Shown: positions 7,681 through 10,530 of the stretch, piece after piece
Position numbering within the stretch: the first letter of the stretch is position 1
How the letters are laid out: each line of letters starts with the position of its first letter
Assembly: GCA_011391185.1 (NCBI GenBank)
Contig: JAABRB010000091.1
Span: 1-10,530 of the forward strand
Direction of reading: 5' to 3'
Length of the DNA stretch: 10,530 bases
From: Betaproteobacteria bacterium
Lineage (GTDB): Bacteria; Pseudomonadota; Gammaproteobacteria; Burkholderiales; SG8-39
Made by a program: the position numbers and the translations under genes
The notes under the pieces: generated by a model
The model's database searches: none
What the model was told of the DNA's origin: nothing
What the model saw: only the letters and a program-made list of their open reading frames with translations

Positions 7681-8071
7681 CCAGCAGGCCGGCGATTACA
7701 TCGAGCAGTTCCTTGCCCTCGAATGGCTTGGTCAACACGGCGTCGGCGCCGACATCCTGCGCAGCGGCCAGGAATGCCGTCGTCGTGATCGAGCCCGGGG
7801 CATAGCCCGCCGGGCTGAAATTGCCCCCGCCCGAGATCGCGAGAATTGGCGTGCGCCCGCCGACGATGCGCACCGCCCTGATCAGATCGACGCCGTTCTG
7901 CTCCGGCATGATCACGTCGGTGATCACGAGGTCGGCACCCTCCTTCTGGAACGACTCGAGTCCCGCAGCGGCCGTGCCGACTGCGTGCACGTCGTAGCCG
8001 GCGCGTACGAGCATCTTGGCCAGTGAGTCCCGGACGTCCGGTTCGTCATCAATGATCAGGACACGCGTCAC
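7655..8071 (-). CDS. Single-domain response regulator (receiver only)
   Basis: This is a 138-residue CheY-like receiver with no output domain. The acidic pocket is D8-D9-E10 (LIIDDEPD), the phosphoacceptor is D52 (LVITDVIMPEQNG), the switch residue is S80 and the conserved lysine is K115 (LTKPF). The segment between beta-4 and the next conserved part (SGGGNFSPAGYAPG and following, about 80-108) looks several residues longer than usual. The start is the GTG at 8071: it has GAGGAG six nt upstream, and it overlaps the kinase stop in a 4-nt GTGA. A longer in-frame reading up to 8452 lies inside the kinase gene and is a shadow. The cognate partner is the kinase just upstream. Lacking a DNA-binding domain, it must act through protein contacts or pass phosphate on. 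Confidence 0.93.
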   Translation of the reverse strand: MTRVLIIDDEPDVRDSLAKMLVRAGYDVHAVGTAAAGLESFQKEGADLVITDVIMPEQNGVDLIRAVRIVGGRTPILAISGGGNFSPAGYAPGSITTTAFLAAAQDVGADAVLTKPFEGKELLDVIAGLLVKAGPSPR

Positions 8072-9597
8072 GGTGAACTCCTCGCAATGGTCTGGTCGTC
8101 GATGCGCGGCGGCTCGCTTGCGGGCGGCTCCCGGCGTAAAAATACACGAAATGTCGTACCGATGTTCGGGGCGCTCTCGACCTGCACCGCCCCGCCCATG
8201 CTGTCGACCAGACCATGCACGACGGAGAGACCCAGGCCGGTGCCTTGCCCGACCGGCCGGGTCGTGAAAAATGGCTCGAAGATCCGGGTCCTGGTCGATT
8301 CGTCCATCCCATGGCCCTGGTCGCTTATAGACACCTCGATGTATTCGCGTGGCGGCAATCCGGCGTCCTGGACCGCCGCCTGGCTGGCGGGTCGGATGTC
8401 GATCCGGATCCGCCCGCCCCGGCCCGCCATTGCCTGGCAGGCGTTGGAGCACAGGTTAGCCATGACCTGATGCAGCATAGTGTGCTCGCCGATGGCCCTC
8501 GGACAGCCGGAGGCGACGACCGCCTCGACTTCGACGCTATCTGGCGCCAACCTCTGATAGAGATGCACGACGTCGGCCGCGATCGCCGCGATGTCGACCG
8601 GCGCGAATTCGCCCTCTTCGGAATAACGGCTGAAAGCGAGGATGTCGCTGATGACGCGTCGCGCACGCCGCGCCCCTTCCAGCACACGAGTCAGGTCGGC
8701 GCGAGTCGCTTTGTCCTCGCCCACTTCCTCGATCGCGAGCTCGGTGTACAACTGAATGGGCAGCAGAATGTTGTTGAATTCATGCGCGATGCCACCGGCC
8801 AGCGTACCGACGGTCTCGAGCCGCTGGCGCTGGCGAAGCTTCTCCTCGAGCCGCGCGCGTTCAGACTCGGTCACCTCGCGCTCACGCATCTCCTGTCGCA
8901 GCCGACTGCCAACTTCCACCAGCTCGGCACGCATGGATTCAAGGTCGCTCGCCAGTTCGCGTAGTTCGGAGATCGTGCTGTCCGTGTTGAGGCTCGTGGA
9001 AACTTCGCCGGACGCCACGCGCCGCGAGGCCTGCTTGAGCTCAACCAGCGGTCGCGCCAGCCGCTGACCGAGGTAGATCGCGAATCCCAGGGAGGTCACG
9101 AAGTATATTCCGAGCAAAGTCAGGATCCGCGCGCGCGCGCGCGCGATCTGGCCGAGCACCGGCTGCTCGTCGAAGCCGATACGCAGGATGATCTCCCGGC
9201 TATCGTGCATGATCGGAATGGACAGGAAATAAACGTCGTCGTCTCCCGCACCGAAGGCAAAATCCTCGCCCGGGAAATGGCTCGCGCGATCCTGCGGGCC
9301 CACGACGCTTTGCACGACCCGATCGCCGACCGCGAGCTCTGCGAACACACCCTCACCGCTCAGCAGCACGTTCTCGAGCAGGATGCTTGTCCTGGTGTCG
9401 GATTCCAGCGCCGAGCCAAGCTCGAATTCATCGGCCAGCACGCGGGCATAAGTCCGGATCTCGGTGACGAACATTTCCTCGTGGCTGCGCCTGACGATCC
9501 GGTCAAGTCCGAAATAGAGAGCGGGCAGCAGCAGCACGTTGATCATCAGAACGATGACCCCGAATCGCCCGGCCAGCGTGTCGATCAGGCGCGCCAT
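8068..9597 (-). CDS. Membrane sensor histidine kinase with periplasmic sensor and HAMP
   Basis: This 509-residue inner-membrane kinase is predicted to autophosphorylate on H272 and pass the phosphate to the receiver encoded next. TM1 lies at about 13-30, and a periplasmic sensor region of about 130 residues follows. TM2 is at about 158-177, HAMP at about 178-230 (RLARPLVELKQAS) and a charged coiled-coil linker at about 230-262. The H box is GGIAHEFNNILLP (H272), the N box NLCSNACQAM (381-390), G1 is DQGHGM (426-431), F is FEPFFTT (440-446) and G2 is GQGTGLGLS (450-458). All catalytic boxes are intact. The H-box style resembles NtrB-like kinases. The sensor region matches nothing I can name. 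The start at 9597 lies 13 nt inside the upstream periplasmic-protein gene, and the stop overlaps the receiver start, so coupled translation is expected. A (CG)9 run sits in the codons just before TM2. Confidence 0.95.
   Translation of the reverse strand: MARLIDTLAGRFGVIVLMINVLLLPALYFGLDRIVRRSHEEMFVTEIRTYARVLADEFELGSALESDTRTSILLENVLLSGEGVFAELAVGDRVVQSVVGPQDRASHFPGEDFAFGAGDDDVYFLSIPIMHDSREIILRIGFDEQPVLGQIARARARILTLLGIYFVTSLGFAIYLGQRLARPLVELKQASRRVASGEVSTSLNTDSTISELRELASDLESMRAELVEVGSRLRQEMREREVTESERARLEEKLRQRQRLETVGTLAGGIAHEFNNILLPIQLYTELAIEEVGEDKATRADLTRVLEGARRARRVISDILAFSRYSEEGEFAPVDIAAIAADVVHLYQRLAPDSVEVEAVVASGCPRAIGEHTMLHQVMANLCSNACQAMAGRGGRIRIDIRPASQAAVQDAGLPPREYIEVSISDQGHGMDESTRTRIFEPFFTTRPVGQGTGLGLSVVHGLVDSMGGAVQVESAPNIGTTFRVFLRREPPASEPPRIDDQTIARSSP
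9128..9145. repeat. (CG)9 alternating dinucleotide run inside the kinase gene
   Basis: Eighteen bases of uninterrupted CG alternation encode the alternating Ala-Arg stretch IARARARIL on the periplasmic edge of TM2. Such a tract can slip during replication or adopt Z-form DNA. A gain or loss of one unit (2 bp) would put the kinase out of frame before its catalytic core. Codon bias for Ala (GCG) and Arg (CGC) also explains it without any special role. Confidence 0.6.
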
Positions 9598-10025
9598 ATC
9601 GTCCGCACAATCCGAATCCCGGCCTGACCCTCGATTTCCGCTTGCCAGGCATAGGAGACGGTGTGTTTTACGGTTCGGAGCACCCGCAGCAGCTCCTCCA
9701 GCGATCGTACTTCACGGGGCCGCGCTCGCCCCTGCCTCAGGGACAGCGTCAGCAGGCGCCGTTCATAGGCGTCGGCCGACATCGAAACGACATGTTGCAG
9801 GAACACCTGGTCAAGGAGTGCATCGCTGCGGTTGCGCACCGGTTGCAGGAAGTTGCCATCGTGCACGATGCTAAACCCGAGAAACAGCTTGCGCACCTCC
9901 AGCGTGGCAAGCGACATGTCCGGCTCCGACGTCAACAGTACGGCGTGGTCCCGGACCTGGGCTCGGGATTGCCATGGCAGCAGCGCTGCGAGCGCGCCCG
10001 TAACGAGCTTGCGCCGTGTCAGCAT
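9585..10025 (-). CDS. Small PstS-like periplasmic substrate-binding-type protein
   Basis: This 146-residue protein starts with an export signal: RRK followed by LVTGALAALLP, cleaved near SRA-Q. TRRKLV loosely resembles a twin-arginine motif, but Sec export is also possible. The mature part resembles the short PBP-like proteins annotated as phosphate ABC transporter substrate-binding protein: LEVRKLFLGFSIVHDG, then a middle containing NRSDALLDQVFLQHVVSMSADAYERR, and a C-terminal portion ending in IRIVRTIWRA. It is about half the length of a true PstS, and no Pst permease or ATPase is nearby. A role as periplasmic ligand sensor or partner of the kinase is therefore more likely than transport. 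ATG 10025 is chosen because it overlaps the preceding stop in TGATG; an upstream in-frame start at 10046 would add seven residues ahead of the signal. Its 3' end overlaps the kinase start by 13 nt. Confidence 0.8.
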   Translation of the reverse strand: MLTRRKLVTGALAALLPWQSRAQVRDHAVLLTSEPDMSLATLEVRKLFLGFSIVHDGNFLQPVRNRSDALLDQVFLQHVVSMSADAYERRLLTLSLRQGRARPREVRSLEELLRVLRTVKHTVSYAWQAEIEGQAGIRIVRTIWRA

Positions 10026-10530
10026 CACGGGAGGACCGCGCTCCACTGGATCCTGACCTCGCGGAAGTTTCCCTGCGACGTGTCGCTGTCGGCGATTTCC
10101 AGCGAAAGCGCCTGGCGCTGCGCGAAGTCCCAGCGCAGGTCGGCGACGCGACGTTGCTCGACGAACGCAGGGAACAGGGCGAGGTAGGCCGAGTCGCCCG
10201 TGCCCTGTGTGGCTTCGACGCGCGCGAGGACGGTCAGTCGGGAATCCAGGCGGCGCTGCAACTGGACATAGCCGGCGAGAAAACGGTCCGCCGGGGCGGA
10301 CGGGGCCCCTGCGAACCGGGACCTGACCGCATAGGCCGTCGACGTCAATTGCCAGAGCCCACGCTCCACGTCCACGAAGAGCCCGAGCACGCTGAGGTCC
10401 ACGTGACTCGATCCGTCGGGTTGTGGCGACGGTTCGAATTGAAGCTCGTTGTGCGACACGACCAGGCCGACAGCGTCGTCTCCGGTAAATTCGGGCAGCC
10501 AGGCCAACTGCATGCTGTATGAGAGCAGGT
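10025..10530 (-). CDS. Probable outer-membrane beta-barrel protein, C-terminal fragment (5' end outside window)
   Basis: The frame is open from the right edge to the TGA at 10027-10025. At least 167 C-terminal codons are present, and the start lies outside the window; an internal ATG at 10513 is not taken as the true start because the frame continues upstream. The sequence is a series of amphipathic strands with alternating hydrophobic residues and polar turns, for example VDLSVLGLFVDVE, WQLTSTAYAVRSRF, FLAGYVQLQRRL and RLTVLARVEA. This is the pattern of a porin-like barrel. The last strand REVRIQWSAVLP does not end in the usual terminal aromatic. The exact family is not recognised. It is translationally coupled through TGATG to the PstS-like gene, so it is part of the same operon as the kinase and receiver. 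It may act as a channel or scaffold for the signal sensed by that system. Confidence 0.65.
   Translation of the reverse strand, partial: LLSYSMQLAWLPEFTGDDAVGLVVSHNELQFEPSPQPDGSSHVDLSVLGLFVDVERGLWQLTSTAYAVRSRFAGAPSAPADRFLAGYVQLQRRLDSRLTVLARVEATQGTGDSAYLALFPAFVEQRRVADLRWDFAQRQALSLEIADSDTSQGNFREVRIQWSAVLP

Noticed and set aside
6711..7805. Plus-strand frame of 364 codons in another phase
   Set aside because: Arg/Ala-rich shadow of the cytochrome-fusion gene that runs on into the opposite strand of the receiver gene.
8072..8452. N-terminal extension of the receiver frame
   Set aside because: It lies within the kinase catalytic domain in another phase. The GTG at 8071 has a good Shine-Dalgarno and begins directly at the receiver fold.
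8215..8964. Plus-strand frame of 249 codons
   Set aside because: Antisense to the intact histidine kinase; no domain visible.
9642..10187. Plus-strand frame of 181 codons
   Set aside because: Antisense to the PstS-like gene and the barrel gene, both supported by coupled stop-start overlaps.

Overview
The window is a GC-rich bacterial segment, about two thirds G+C by eye, with strong G/C preference at third codon positions. This produces long antisense shadow frames. The organism looks like a Gram-negative proteobacterium: secreted and periplasmic proteins dominate, and there is an outer-membrane barrel fragment, a SCO-type copper protein, a periplasmic cytochrome c and a lytic transglycosylase. 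A gammaproteobacterium is plausible, but the sequence alone does not settle this. No RNA gene, insertion sequence or CRISPR array was seen.

Layout. (1) Positions 1-4416, minus strand: the first 1472 codons of a very large secreted multidomain protein. It has a signal peptide, SdrD/Cna-B-like modules, a TIG-like module and the start of a right-handed beta-helix, and it runs off the left edge. (2) 4417-4642: a 226-bp leader and intergenic region with a hairpin and a palindrome next to the ribosome binding site of the giant gene, and a perfect TATAAT. (3) 4643-5257, minus: a small exported lytic transglycosylase with an N-terminal DUF4124-like segment. (4) 5258-5369: a divergent intergenic region. 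(5) 5370-7680, plus: a two-gene operon of a SCO1/SenC copper protein and an unusual fusion of a mono-heme cytochrome c to a type-1 periplasmic binding domain. (6) 7655-10530, minus, transcribed right to left: the C-terminal end of a probable outer-membrane beta-barrel protein, a small PstS-like periplasmic protein, a membrane histidine kinase and a stand-alone receiver. Each junction within this operon overlaps (1, 13 and 4 nt). The operon converges on the cytochrome fusion gene, and the two coding regions overlap by 26 bp.

How the genes may work together. The right-hand operon reads as an envelope-to-cytoplasm sensing chain: barrel, periplasmic ligand protein, two-transmembrane kinase, receiver without an output domain. 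The plus-strand pair suggests copper or redox handling coupled to recognition of a small molecule in the periplasm. The giant protein and the transglycosylase look like a surface or exported structure and a wall-remodelling enzyme. That all of these form one system is inference from adjacency only.
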